DNA of 64,000 nucleotides. Origin: Kiloniella litopenaei (GTDB lineage: Bacteria; Pseudomonadota; Alphaproteobacteria; Kiloniellales; Kiloniellaceae). A program made the translations under genes and the position numbers. The notes beneath the pieces are model-generated. The model was not told the origin of the DNA and ran no database searches. It saw only the letters and a program-made list of their open reading frames with translations. The DNA is taken from assembly GCF_000982415.1 (NCBI RefSeq), contig NZ_LANI01000025.1, forward strand, positions 1 through 64,000. Direction: 5' to 3'. Position 1 is the stretch's first letter, and every line of letters begins with the position of its first letter. Shown here one piece after another: positions 1 through 7,668 of this stretch.

Positions 1-1
1 C

Positions 2-34
2 GCAAATTGCGAGGACTTTGTCAGCAGTCTGTAA
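2..34 (+). CDS. C-terminal tail of an upstream gene (partial)
   Basis: An open frame entering from the left edge reads ten codons (ending DFVSSL) and stops with TAA at 32-34, exactly where a terminator hairpin begins. Stop followed at once by a terminator is what the end of a gene looks like, but ten residues are too few to name the family. Confidence 0.35.
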   Translation, partial: ANCEDFVSSL

Positions 35-54
35 GGGGCATTGCCCCTTTCTTT
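33..54 (+). terminator. Rho-independent terminator
   Basis: AAGGGGC (33-39), loop ATT, GCCCCTT (43-49), followed by a T-rich tail. It would end the transcript of the gene entering from the left. Confidence 0.6.
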
Positions 55-102
55 GTTGGAGCGGGTTGAAACAGATAAATTTAAAAGCCAAACTGATATC
101 AA

Positions 103-208
103 CCAAATCAAATCCTTGATTTGGCAAACCCGCCAGAAACTATAAAGTGGGCGCCCGAGTTAATACGAGGAGAAGCATGCGCGGTGTTTGAGCGCAATAC
201 GTCCTCTT
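103..208 (+). repeat. Structured interspersed repeat, copy 1
   Basis: A 9 bp hairpin (103-111 with 116-124, 4 nt loop) followed by a conserved core at 145-208. The core matches 2770-2833 over 64 bases with only three differences, in the same orientation. The hairpin stem differs between copies but stays fully paired in both. Reading the opposite strand as protein gives a short Ala/Arg/Leu-rich frame that I regard as spurious. The copy sits in the leader of the isochorismatase-like gene at 264. It could be a REP-like repeat, or part of a transcribed structured RNA. Confidence 0.7.
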
Positions 209-263
209 AAGGGACGGTACAAATCTTCTCAGTGGCGCTTGAACGATTATAAAAGGCCTTTTA

Positions 264-827
264 ATGAATCTCCCCACAAACACGGCACTTGTTGTCATTG
301 ATGTACAACGGGCTATTGATGAAGCTTTCTGGTCTCGGCATGGGCCTAGAAACAATCCTGCTGCGGAACAGGCGATGGCGGCTGTGTTGAAACACTGGCG
401 CGATACCAAGCGTCCTATTTTTCATATTCGACACGATAGCGTAAATGCTGATTCTACCTATGCACCGGGAGCAGAAACTCATGTTTTTAAGCCCGAAGTT
501 ATGCCTCTATCCGGTGAAGTGGTCATTGGAAAGGCCGCGAACTCTGCTTTTATCAACACCTCGCTTGAACAAATACTCCGGGATCAGGGGATAGATAATC
601 TGGTGATGATGGGGGTGATTACCAACAATTCTGTGGAAGCAACGGTACGTCATGCTGGTAATCTCGGTTTTACGACCTATCTCATAGAAGACGCCTGTTT
701 TACCTTTGCCTTTCCCGACTATAGCGGCATCCTGCGATCTGCGCAGGATGTACATGATATGTCACTTGCCAACGTGGATGGTGAGTACTGTCAGGTTATC
801 AAGGCAGCGCAGGTATTGGGCGTCTAG
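264..827 (+). CDS. Isochorismatase-family hydrolase-like protein, catalytic Cys replaced by Ser
   Basis: The 187 aa protein has the Rossmann-like fold pattern of cysteine hydrolases of the isochorismatase/nicotinamidase family. Asp13 lies in the first strand (VVIDVQ) and Lys90 in GKAANSAF, both at the places expected for the catalytic triad. In the third motif, GVITNNSVEAT at about 117-127, the residue normally Cys is Ser123. Family members with this change exist; whether they hydrolyse amides, use Ser or bind ligand only is not known to me. Length is normal. It opens a short plus-strand group with a cupin, a WYL regulator and a SnoaL-like gene. The structured repeat at 103-208 lies in its leader. 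Confidence 0.85.
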   Translation: MNLPTNTALVVIDVQRAIDEAFWSRHGPRNNPAAEQAMAAVLKHWRDTKRPIFHIRHDSVNADSTYAPGAETHVFKPEVMPLSGEVVIGKAANSAFINTSLEQILRDQGIDNLVMMGVITNNSVEATVRHAGNLGFTTYLIEDACFTFAFPDYSGILRSAQDVHDMSLANVDGEYCQVIKAAQVLGV

Positions 828-866
828 ACACAGGCCTTGAATGCAAAAAAACAAAGCGGGGGAGCT

Positions 867-1352
867 ATGAAAAACTATCTGATTAAAAAGCATGAAATTG
901 AACAGATGGAGGGAACCGCCAAGACGCATTTCCTCAATCCCAATGCAATACGTACCAACAAATCCCTTGGTGATCTCACGGATTTGACGGGTCTTGGTTT
1001 TCATATCATAGAGGTCGAACCGGGCCGGGACACAACGGAATACCACGTGCACTATCACGAAGATGAATGCGTCTATGTGCTCTCCGGTACGGCAACGGCC
1101 TATATCGGCGATGAAGAATACCAGATCAGTGAAGGTGATTTTGTTGGCTACCGTGCAGGCGGAGAAGCTCACGGTATTACGAACACAGGCACAGAAACCT
1201 TTAAATGCATTGTCGTCGGTCAACGGCTCGCTTTTGACATGGCTGATTATCCGCACAAGGACAAACGTATCTTCCGCGAAGACGGCAAACCATGGCAACT
1301 GGTGGACAAAGAAAACATCGAAACGCCCACCGGTCCCCTGGGCAAAAAATAA
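867..1352 (+). CDS. Single-domain cupin protein
   Basis: This start is chosen because ATG 867 follows GGGGGAG at 857-864; a TTG ten codons upstream has no such site. The 161 aa protein carries the cupin metal-site pattern: His60, His62 and Glu67 in the first motif, and His102 in the second motif. This implies a metal-binding beta barrel, but cupins cover dioxygenases, isomerases and sensors and no substrate can be read from sequence. It is cytoplasmic, with no signal peptide. It lies 39 bp after the isochorismatase-like gene and directly before the WYL regulator, so a small co-transcribed unit is likely. Confidence 0.8.
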   Translation: MKNYLIKKHEIEQMEGTAKTHFLNPNAIRTNKSLGDLTDLTGLGFHIIEVEPGRDTTEYHVHYHEDECVYVLSGTATAYIGDEEYQISEGDFVGYRAGGEAHGITNTGTETFKCIVVGQRLAFDMADYPHKDKRIFREDGKPWQLVDKENIETPTGPLGKK

Positions 1353-1366
1353 AGGGGGAAGTCAGT

Positions 1367-2062
1367 ATTTCACGCGCAGAACGACTTTTGAGCTTGATAG
1401 AGGAATTCAGACGCCATCGCCGCCCCGTTTCCGGAAATGATCTTGCGCAGGCATTGGATATCTCGATCCGAACCCTCTATCGAGATATCGCATCACTGCG
1501 TGCGTTAGGGGCTGGTATTGAGGGCGAACCCGGTGTGGGGTATGTGTTGCGTCCGGGTTTTCTATTGCCGCCGGTGATGTTTACGGCAGAAGAGGTGGAC
1601 GCACTGGTTCTCGGGTCGCTCTGGGTGGCGGATAAGGCCGAAGCCCCTATGGCTGAAGCTGCGCGAAAGGCGATGGCAAGATTGACGGCGGTTATGCCGA
1701 TCGAACTTGTTGATCGGGTGGAGGCCCAATATGCCGTTGTGGGGCAGAGTGAGCCATCCCATCAAGAGACAATCGATATGACGGTGGTGAGGAAAGCAAT
1801 CCAAAACGAACGGAAGCTGCTTGTTCACTATCGCGATGGGGCAGGTAAAAGTTCCGAACGTGTTATATGGCCATTTTTCTTGATCTATTTTAATGGCGGA
1901 CGTCTTATTTCGGCATGGTGCGAGCTCAGGGAAGATATCCGCCACTTTCGGACGGATCGTATTGAAACTCTCTCTGAAATATCCGCGCGATATCCCCGAC
2001 GCCGACACGATCTTATAAAGCTTTGGCGCGAAGCTGAATCCTGTGAAAATTCCCCAAAATGA
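1367..2062 (+). CDS. YafY-type HTH/WYL transcriptional regulator, probable ATT start
   Basis: An N-terminal winged HTH of the HTH_11 type (DLAQALDISIRTLYRDIASL) is followed by a C-terminal WYL-type ligand domain (WPFFLIYFNGGRLISAWCEL). Homologues usually begin MSRAERLL; here the matching residues are encoded as ISRAERLL with ATT at 1367, preceded by GGGGGA at 1354-1359, seven bases away. An ATG at 1292 in the same frame would put 60 bases inside the cupin gene and lacks a good ribosome site. I therefore favour the rare ATT start (231 aa) but cannot exclude 1292. WYL proteins of this group often control neighbouring catabolic genes, here perhaps the two genes upstream. Confidence 0.75.
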   Translation: MSRAERLLSLIEEFRRHRRPVSGNDLAQALDISIRTLYRDIASLRALGAGIEGEPGVGYVLRPGFLLPPVMFTAEEVDALVLGSLWVADKAEAPMAEAARKAMARLTAVMPIELVDRVEAQYAVVGQSEPSHQETIDMTVVRKAIQNERKLLVHYRDGAGKSSERVIWPFFLIYFNGGRLISAWCELREDIRHFRTDRIETLSEISARYPRRRHDLIKLWREAESCENSPK

Positions 2063-2122
2063 CTACTGCCATTTTCTGACATGCCAGCGGGTTAGTGTTC
2101 TTTCGTAACCAGAGGAACGGAC

Positions 2123-2614
2123 ATGAAACCATTTGCATTTCAACGATTATTCTGCCTCGCGGCTTTACTGCTTGGCACTCAACCAATCTATGCGCAATCG
2201 CAAGATAGCCAGGAAAATAAAATTATGGAACACAATCAAATTCACACGATAATTGAAACCAATAACGCGGCTGTAGCGTCGGGTGACATCGAGGGAGTGC
2301 TTGTCACTTTCGAGCCAGATGGTGTTCTGGTGGGGGAACCAGGCATGATCGCAAAGGGCACACCTGCATTACGAGAAGCTTTCAAGCAGTTTATTGCCAT
2401 AAACCCTAAAATAACCATTACCAACCATGAGGTCATTCAGGCTGACGATATTGCGCTTCATTCTTCGACCTGGACGCTGTCTGGACTGGCACCAGATGGT
2501 TCGCCCATTGAACAAAGTGGGTTTTCTGTTGTCGTACTTCGTAAACAGCCAGATGGAAGGTGGTTGATGGTGATCGACAATCCATTTGCAAATCATCTTT
2601 TGTCCAGAAATTAA
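2123..2614 (+). CDS. Secreted SnoaL/DUF4440-like (NTF2-fold) protein
   Basis: The 163 aa protein begins with a Sec signal peptide (positive start, hydrophobic LFCLAALLLG, likely cleavage after PIYA near residue 24). The rest reads as an NTF2-like cone barrel: a helix with NNAAVASGDIEGVLVTFEPDG, then GTPALREAFKQFI and a final strand with DGRWLMVIDNPF. Such proteins are isomerases, hydrolases or small-ligand binders, and no catalytic residue assigns a reaction here. AGAGGAACGGAC precedes the ATG. It ends the small module and is followed by the second repeat copy. Confidence 0.75.
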   Translation: MKPFAFQRLFCLAALLLGTQPIYAQSQDSQENKIMEHNQIHTIIETNNAAVASGDIEGVLVTFEPDGVLVGEPGMIAKGTPALREAFKQFIAINPKITITNHEVIQADDIALHSSTWTLSGLAPDGSPIEQSGFSVVVLRKQPDGRWLMVIDNPFANHLLSRN

Positions 2615-2740
2615 CGTTCTGAACTTTTTTGTTCAAGCGCTACTGAGGCTGGTCCTCACTTCGTTCCGGGCGCCCGGTCGGACTGGCCAGACCCTTTATA
2701 GGATCTGGTTGACGCAAGATTAGACAAATAAGAGCTACCA

Positions 2741-2833
2741 CCAAATTGCTGGTGCAATTTGGCAAGCCCAAGTGGGCGCCCGAGTTAATACGAGGACAAG
2801 CATGCGCGGCGTTTGAGCGCAATACGCCCTCTT
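2741..2833 (+). repeat. Structured interspersed repeat, copy 2
   Basis: A hairpin at 2741-2749/2754-2762 (9 bp, 4 nt loop) is followed by the core at 2770-2833 that matches copy 1. The lower half of the stem is identical in both copies; the upper half is changed on both sides (TCAA/TTGA in copy 1, TTGC/GCAA here), keeping pairing. Within the core, GGCGT/ACGCC can form a second stem that in copy 1 is kept by G-U pairs. The rest of 2615-2897 has further small hairpins but no gene. Confidence 0.7.
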
Positions 2834-2897
2834 GAAGGGTGGAAATAAATCCAAATTATTTTCTAATGGCGGGAATAAAACGCGCTCTGCGTTGTAA

Positions 2898-2945
2898 CCC
2901 TGACAGGACAAGGATTTCCAATGTCCTGTCAGGGTTTTTATTTTT
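2898..2945 (+). terminator. Strong rho-independent terminator
   Basis: A perfect 13 bp stem (2898-2910 with 2922-2934, 11 nt loop) is followed by a long T-rich run. It lies after repeat copy 2 and just before the secreted-protein gene at 2969, so it either ends the SnoaL/repeat transcript or acts as an attenuator in the leader of the next gene. Confidence 0.85.
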
Positions 2946-2968
2946 ACCGCATAAGGAACAGTCGGGTT

Positions 2969-3889
2969 ATGTATTATCATCACACGCTCAAGGCATCATC
3001 ACTTGCTAAAAAAAGCCTTTCAAGAAGCACATTTTTAAGCACATTACTTTTGGTAGGTGCGCTTGGGGTTTCAGAAACAGCACAGGCAGGGAGCAGTCTT
3101 TTCCAGAAGCTAAAGAACAATCTGGAAAACGAAGCTACTCAAGAGGTTACACAAGAAGCTGACAAAGCACTTCAGGCCGGGAAAAAAGAAGTGATTACGG
3201 GTGTTACGCAAACTGGGGCACCACAAAAGAGCACGACCCAGACATCCACATCATCTGCGACAGAAGTTGCGGCGACAAACCAGACACCCCAGTTGGGCGC
3301 GCCGTCTCAGGATCTGGTTAGCATGACCAAATGTGCTGCTTTAAAGCCCGAGAATATTACCATTGGAACACTGGGAGACTATACGTTTCAACAGGGCTTT
3401 AGCAATGAAAAGCGGTCTGGTTTGATCAACCGCCGTGCGGGGGCTTTGAGCAATGGGTGTATTCTGCCGTCCCTTAATTCTCGTGAAATTGCCTATATGG
3501 AAGTTGATGAAAAAAAGCTTAAGGCCTTGGGCAGTTCCAATGATTGGGAAATGCAGTGTATAAAATCGGGTAATCCGGGCGCTGGTGTTGTCGGGGCGAG
3601 TGAGCCAAAAAGCGAATATTCCTACACCGTAAATGTGCTAAGCGGCAAAGACATGATGCTGCACTGTGGTAATTCTGAAAATGTTGCGGAATGCGCCGAA
3701 GGCAGTAACAGCAGCCGTAGTTCTGCCTGGAAGAAAAAACTCGATGCAAGTGGCAAAACCATGCTGAGTGTCTTGGCCAATACCAGTACGCTAGCCCCTG
3801 CACAGGGTGAAAAACTCTATTGCCAGTACTACAACAAAAAATCCGGCAACAGTCTCTTTGCTTTTGAATACCTGAGGTTACAAAACTAA
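2969..3889 (+). CDS. Secreted protein of unknown function with six cysteines
   Basis: The start is placed at ATG 2969, preceded by AAGGAA, because an upstream in-frame ATG at 2921 falls inside a terminator hairpin. The product (306 aa) has a Sec signal peptide ending near ETAQA-GSS. It continues with a charged helix, a low-complexity Thr/Ser/Gln linker (about residues 60-110 of the mature form) and a C-terminal domain with cysteines in KCAAL, NGCIL, MQCIK, LHCGN, AECAE and LYCQY. An even number of cysteines in an exported protein suggests disulfides. I do not recognise a family. It stands alone, closed by a terminator at 3917. Confidence 0.7.
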   Translation: MYYHHTLKASSLAKKSLSRSTFLSTLLLVGALGVSETAQAGSSLFQKLKNNLENEATQEVTQEADKALQAGKKEVITGVTQTGAPQKSTTQTSTSSATEVAATNQTPQLGAPSQDLVSMTKCAALKPENITIGTLGDYTFQQGFSNEKRSGLINRRAGALSNGCILPSLNSREIAYMEVDEKKLKALGSSNDWEMQCIKSGNPGAGVVGASEPKSEYSYTVNVLSGKDMMLHCGNSENVAECAEGSNSSRSSAWKKKLDASGKTMLSVLANTSTLAPAQGEKLYCQYYNKKSGNSLFAFEYLRLQN

Positions 3890-3916
3890 AGCTGGCTAGC
3901 TGATTTTCTGTACATG

Positions 3917-3953
3917 AAAAGGGCTCTGATATTTTTTATCAGGGCCCTTTTTG
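3917..3953. terminator. Bidirectional terminator
   Basis: AAAAGGGCTCTGATA pairs with TATCAGGGCCCTTTT across a T-rich loop with a single G-T. A and T runs on both sides let it serve both the plus-strand secreted protein and the minus-strand LysE gene. Confidence 0.8.
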
Positions 3954-3958
3954 AATAA

Positions 3959-4597
3959 TTATCTGCTGATCGTAACACCGATCATCTTGAGACCGGCAAA
4001 AACCAGTGCAGCGCCTGCACATTTATTCAGGGCGCTGGCAAACCATGTTTTTATACCGCCTTTCTCTCCGCTGCGGGTAATGCGTTCGCCCATATAGGCA
4101 TAGGCGCTATAGATGGGAAGTTGCAGGGCAAAGGTTGTTGCCCCCATGATCAGAATTTGAGGGGCAATGGGGCGATCCAGATCGATAAACTGCGGTAGAA
4201 TCGCGATAAAGAACAACATGGCTTTGGGGTTGGATGCCATGATGAACAGGCCTTGTAGGAACAAAGCTATGCGCGTTTTCTGTCCTCTTGCAGGGGCGAT
4301 GTTTATAAGGGCTGATTTGCTGAATAAGGCTCTGAGACCAAGATAGAGTAGAAAAGCAACGCCGATCCATTTAATGGTCGAAAAGACAAAGGTGGATGGG
4401 AGAATAAGGGATGCTATCCCCGTGGCTGACAGGGTGAAATAGATCATGCCGCCAACGGCAATTCCAAGAATACCAAATATTGCCCGCCCCAATCCGTAGC
4501 TTGCCCCTTGAGAGATAACAAGTATAGCCGAAGGCCCCGGGGAGGAAATTACGATAGCCGTCGTCGTGGCAAAGAGGAGGAAAAGATGGAAGTCCAT
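3959..4597 (-). CDS. LysE/RhtB-family amino-acid exporter
   Basis: The 212 aa membrane protein has about six hydrophobic segments and the family hallmark SSPGPSAILVISQGASYG near residue 18, followed by a Gly-rich second helix. LysE/RhtB proteins export amino acids or related small metabolites across the inner membrane; the substrate cannot be told from sequence. It lies 107 bp downstream of an AraC-type regulator on the same strand, a common pairing in which the regulator controls the exporter. Confidence 0.88.
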   Translation of the reverse strand: MDFHLFLLFATTTAIVISSPGPSAILVISQGASYGLGRAIFGILGIAVGGMIYFTLSATGIASLILPSTFVFSTIKWIGVAFLLYLGLRALFSKSALINIAPARGQKTRIALFLQGLFIMASNPKAMLFFIAILPQFIDLDRPIAPQILIMGATTFALQLPIYSAYAYMGERITRSGEKGGIKTWFASALNKCAGAALVFAGLKMIGVTISR

Positions 4598-4704
4598 AAT
4601 GTGGCGCCTGTCTGGAAGAACCCTATGAGAGGGCCTTGATGGAAAAATAACGTAATGAGTAACGGCCGTAATTTAACAGGTAACAAGAACGAGGATGCAA
4701 GTTT

Positions 4705-5586
4705 TTAGCTGTTACAATAGCTTGCCCATTGTCCGGGACTAATACCATAGGCTTTTTTGAAATGGCGATTGAGGTGGCTTTGATCCGCAAAACCAACCGT
4801 AAAAGCTATGTCGGCAAGGGGGTGTTTTTCTTCGATCATTCTGCGGGCAAATTCTAAACGTCGCATAATCAAAAAGCGATGGGGGCTGGTGCCAAAAGCT
4901 TTTCTGAAATGCCGAGACAGAGTAAAGCGATCCATACCCGTTATCTGTTCCAATTCTTCAGAATGTACATTGCGACAAGCATTCTCATAGAGAAAGTCTT
5001 TTGCTCTATCAACGGCAGAGGAATGGGTCTTGCGTACAGAGGGCTTAGAACTTTTGGCATGGGAACCTTTGGCATGGCGCACAAGGCAATGGGCTATTTG
5101 ACTGATCGTATCGTCTCTTGCCAAATCGCTCAGGTTACATTCAAGTTCACCCAAAGCCGCAATCATCGCGGTTTGTAGTTCTGGATCATCAAGAACAGGC
5201 GTCTCGACAAAGGGGAGTGACACATATTTCTCCCCCAAGGCATCACGAATCAAAGATGGCTCAAGATAAAGCATACGGTATAGCAACCCTTCGTCGGTCC
5301 CGGATCCACCATCATGCAATTCATCAGGGTGCAGAACGATAATCTGCCCTGGCTGGCTGTACCGTCGATCTCCGCGATACCCAAAGGCTTGAATGCCCTG
5401 CATTGTCAAACCCAAGGCATAGGTGTCATGACGATGCGGTTCAAAAAAATCACCAATAAAACGTGCCTGTATCCGGGATAAACCTGAAACCGATGGAGAC
5501 GAGATGATTTGCGCAGATGCAGAAGATTTGCACGAACGTTCAAGACGTAGATTTATGCTTTCGTTTATCTGGTTGTTTTTGTGCAC
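4705..5586 (-). CDS. AraC-family transcriptional regulator
   Basis: The 293 aa protein has an N-terminal cupin-like effector domain (GDFFEPHRHDTYALGL, then PGQIIVLHPDELHDGG) and a C-terminal double HTH (LEQITGMDRFTLSRHFRKAF; DIAFTVGFADQSHLNRHFKK). The GTG at 5586 gives a slightly long N-terminus and later starts are possible. It is transcribed toward the LysE exporter and away from the DUF2000 gene (29 bp gap to 5616), so it probably controls both sides. Confidence 0.88.
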   Translation of the reverse strand: MHKNNQINESINLRLERSCKSSASAQIISSPSVSGLSRIQARFIGDFFEPHRHDTYALGLTMQGIQAFGYRGDRRYSQPGQIIVLHPDELHDGGSGTDEGLLYRMLYLEPSLIRDALGEKYVSLPFVETPVLDDPELQTAMIAALGELECNLSDLARDDTISQIAHCLVRHAKGSHAKSSKPSVRKTHSSAVDRAKDFLYENACRNVHSEELEQITGMDRFTLSRHFRKAFGTSPHRFLIMRRLEFARRMIEEKHPLADIAFTVGFADQSHLNRHFKKAYGISPGQWASYCNS

Positions 5587-5615
5587 ATCAAGAACCCTGA
5601 AACAGAAAGATCATT

Positions 5616-6023
5616 ATGTTTGATACAAAAATTGCCATTGTTTTGCGAGATAATTTACAGCCTTGGCAGGCCTTGAACGTTACCGCCTTTCTAAGTGGTG
5701 GGCTTGCGGGTGAAAACCAGACTATCATGGGTGAAGGGTATCGTGATCGGGTGGGGAATAACTACAATGCTCTGATCCGTCAGCCGATTATAGTTCTGTC
5801 TGCCTGTGAAAGCACCATACAAAAAATTCACCAACGATCCCTTACACGTGGCGTAAAGTCTTCGCTCTATATCGAAGAGATGTTCTCGACAGGTCATGAT
5901 GCAGCAAACCGCGCTGTTTTTGCAAAATATGATCCTGATGATGCCAAAGTCGTGGGCATTGCCCTGCACAGTGATAAAAAGATCGTCGATAAAATTACTA
6001 AAGGCGCAAAAATGTACGGGTAG
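5616..6023 (+). CDS. DUF2000 domain protein
   Basis: The 135 aa single-domain protein starts MFDTKIAIVLRDNLQPWQALN and contains the family-like stretch LSGGLAGENQTIMGEGYRD. DUF2000 has a fold related to peptidyl-tRNA hydrolase II, with no assigned reaction. It is divergent from the AraC regulator at 4705-5586, and DUF2000 genes are often found next to AraC/LysE pairs, which suggests one regulated set. Confidence 0.8.
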   Translation: MFDTKIAIVLRDNLQPWQALNVTAFLSGGLAGENQTIMGEGYRDRVGNNYNALIRQPIIVLSACESTIQKIHQRSLTRGVKSSLYIEEMFSTGHDAANRAVFAKYDPDDAKVVGIALHSDKKIVDKITKGAKMYG

Positions 6024-6142
6024 AAGCTGGTTTTGGGTAATCATCTGTAGATCAGTTATTGCTTGGTATCTGTCAGTTCTTCGTCAGCTTAAAACGATAG
6101 TGTCCTCTTTAATTAATACTCAAAAGCAGAGGATGTTAAAGA

Positions 6143-6526
6143 ATGAAGGGTATGAACCGTTGGACTGGCCTGATCTCTTTGGGTGGGCTGGTCGTTCTTT
6201 TGGGCGGATGCAGTAATACCGGGGCGGATTATCGGCCGATTGTTGATGGTGGTGAAAGTGCGGCCTATGAAAGTGATTTAAGCGAGTGTGCCAAAGTGGC
6301 CGATCAACGTGGCTATCTGAATGGTGATGTTCAAAATGCAGCCTTACTCGGCACGGGCCTTGGCGCCATTGTTGGAGGGCTGAGCGATGGTTGGGGCGGT
6401 GCTTTGGTTGGCGGTGTTATCGGCGCTGCCGGTGGTGCAGGTGCAGAAGCCTGGGATACCCAAGATGAACGCAAGCAAATTGTGAAGAACTGTATGAAGG
6501 GGCGTGGCCACAACGTTGTGGGCTAA
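6143..6526 (+). CDS. Glycine-zipper lipoprotein
   Basis: The 127 aa product has a lipoprotein signal with lipobox LLGGC (Cys23), so it should be lipid-anchored after signal peptidase II. The mature part carries a Gly-rich hydrophobic pair of segments (LGTGLGAIVGGLSDGWGGA, VGGVIGAAGGAGAEAW), like OmpA-associated or Rick-17kDa-type glycine zippers that pack in membranes. Two cysteines remain in the mature domain. It appears to be a single-gene unit with no clear partner. Confidence 0.75.
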   Translation: MKGMNRWTGLISLGGLVVLLGGCSNTGADYRPIVDGGESAAYESDLSECAKVADQRGYLNGDVQNAALLGTGLGAIVGGLSDGWGGALVGGVIGAAGGAGAEAWDTQDERKQIVKNCMKGRGHNVVG

Positions 6527-6607
6527 ACCTTCCTCACTTTCGGGCTCTTTTGGAAACGCTGAATTACCTCGAACAGTGAATTACTGGCTGGCTAATAGTC
6601 GAATGTT

Positions 6608-7501
6608 TCAGTTTTCCCCCTGAAACAGCTGTCGATCTCCCATAGCTGCTTTTGCCAGATGATCCAGAAGGGCCCGAACCCGGGCATTTTTTTGTAAGTC
6701 TCTATGGGTTACCAGCCAAAGTTCTCCTTCTACATCTGCTAGGGGCGAAAAGACGGGCACTAATCCATGCCAATTTTGTCCTGTTAAGCAGGGCAAGAGA
6801 ATAAGATCGCGACTGTTGATCGCGAGTTGGGCATTGGTCAGCATACTACTGCTTTCATAGGCAATATGAACAGCTGGGATATTTTTACGTAGCCAGTCGG
6901 TTGTTTGTTGTGCAAGTGGGCCGCCTGACCAAGCAATAAAGGATTTTCCCTCAAGGTTTTTCAGGTCAGGTATTTGATAGGGCTGATAGTGAGTTGTTGA
7001 TCCGTATATCCCCCATTTCAGGGTTGATAGCTTTCGGCCTATTAAACTCTCTTCTGTCGGGCGTGTGGGGCGGAGGGCGATATCTGCTTCGCGTTCAGTC
7101 AGGCTCAGACGCTGATTATCACTGATAATTTCTATATAGAGTCCCGGGTATTCTTCTGTGAAGGATGGGATGTGCCGACTCAGAAAAGAAGCGGCGAGAC
7201 TTTCTGTCGATGTGATTCGCAACCTTCCGGTAAGTTTTTGATCTTTCCCTGTTAAAGCGCGCTCGGCACTGAAAGCTTCCTGTTCAATTCGTTCCGCTGC
7301 CGAAATGATTTCCTGCCCTGCTTCGGTGGGGATATAGCCGTGACGATGTCGTTCAAACAGCTTCAGCTTGTATGCCGTTTCTATTTTTTCCAATCGTCTG
7401 AAAACTGTAGAGGTGTTTACCTTTAGCTGCTTTGCGGCGCTGGAAATGTTACCTGCGCGAGAGATTGTTAGTACGTATTGATAGTCGTTCCAGGAAATCA
7501 T
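6608..7501 (-). CDS. LysR-family transcriptional regulator
   Basis: The 297 aa protein has an N-terminal HTH (ISRAGNISSAAKQLKVNTST) and a LysR substrate domain from about residue 90. It is of the subgroup that acts on adjacent single targets (LRITSTESLAASFLSRHIPSF). It faces away from the NDH-2-like gene at 7669 across a 167 bp gap and probably controls it. Confidence 0.9.
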   Translation of the reverse strand: MISWNDYQYVLTISRAGNISSAAKQLKVNTSTVFRRLEKIETAYKLKLFERHRHGYIPTEAGQEIISAAERIEQEAFSAERALTGKDQKLTGRLRITSTESLAASFLSRHIPSFTEEYPGLYIEIISDNQRLSLTEREADIALRPTRPTEESLIGRKLSTLKWGIYGSTTHYQPYQIPDLKNLEGKSFIAWSGGPLAQQTTDWLRKNIPAVHIAYESSSMLTNAQLAINSRDLILLPCLTGQNWHGLVPVFSPLADVEGELWLVTHRDLQKNARVRALLDHLAKAAMGDRQLFQGEN

Positions 7502-7668
7502 GGTTGCTTTTTCGCAAATTAAAACCGCAAACTAACAACTTTTATCTCATAATTGCATGTGATTTCCTAGCGATAAATGAAGATTAAAGACGTGGTATTT
7601 GACGGCGATAAAAACCACGAAAACTTTATCTCTCAGCAGGCTTTTAACGGTTGTAAGGAATCTGAAAA

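Noticed and set aside
140-409. Minus-strand frame with Arg/Leu-rich peptide over repeat copy 1, and the similar frame at 2735-2983
   Set aside because: Both are produced by the repeat read as protein; no ribosome site and no domain.
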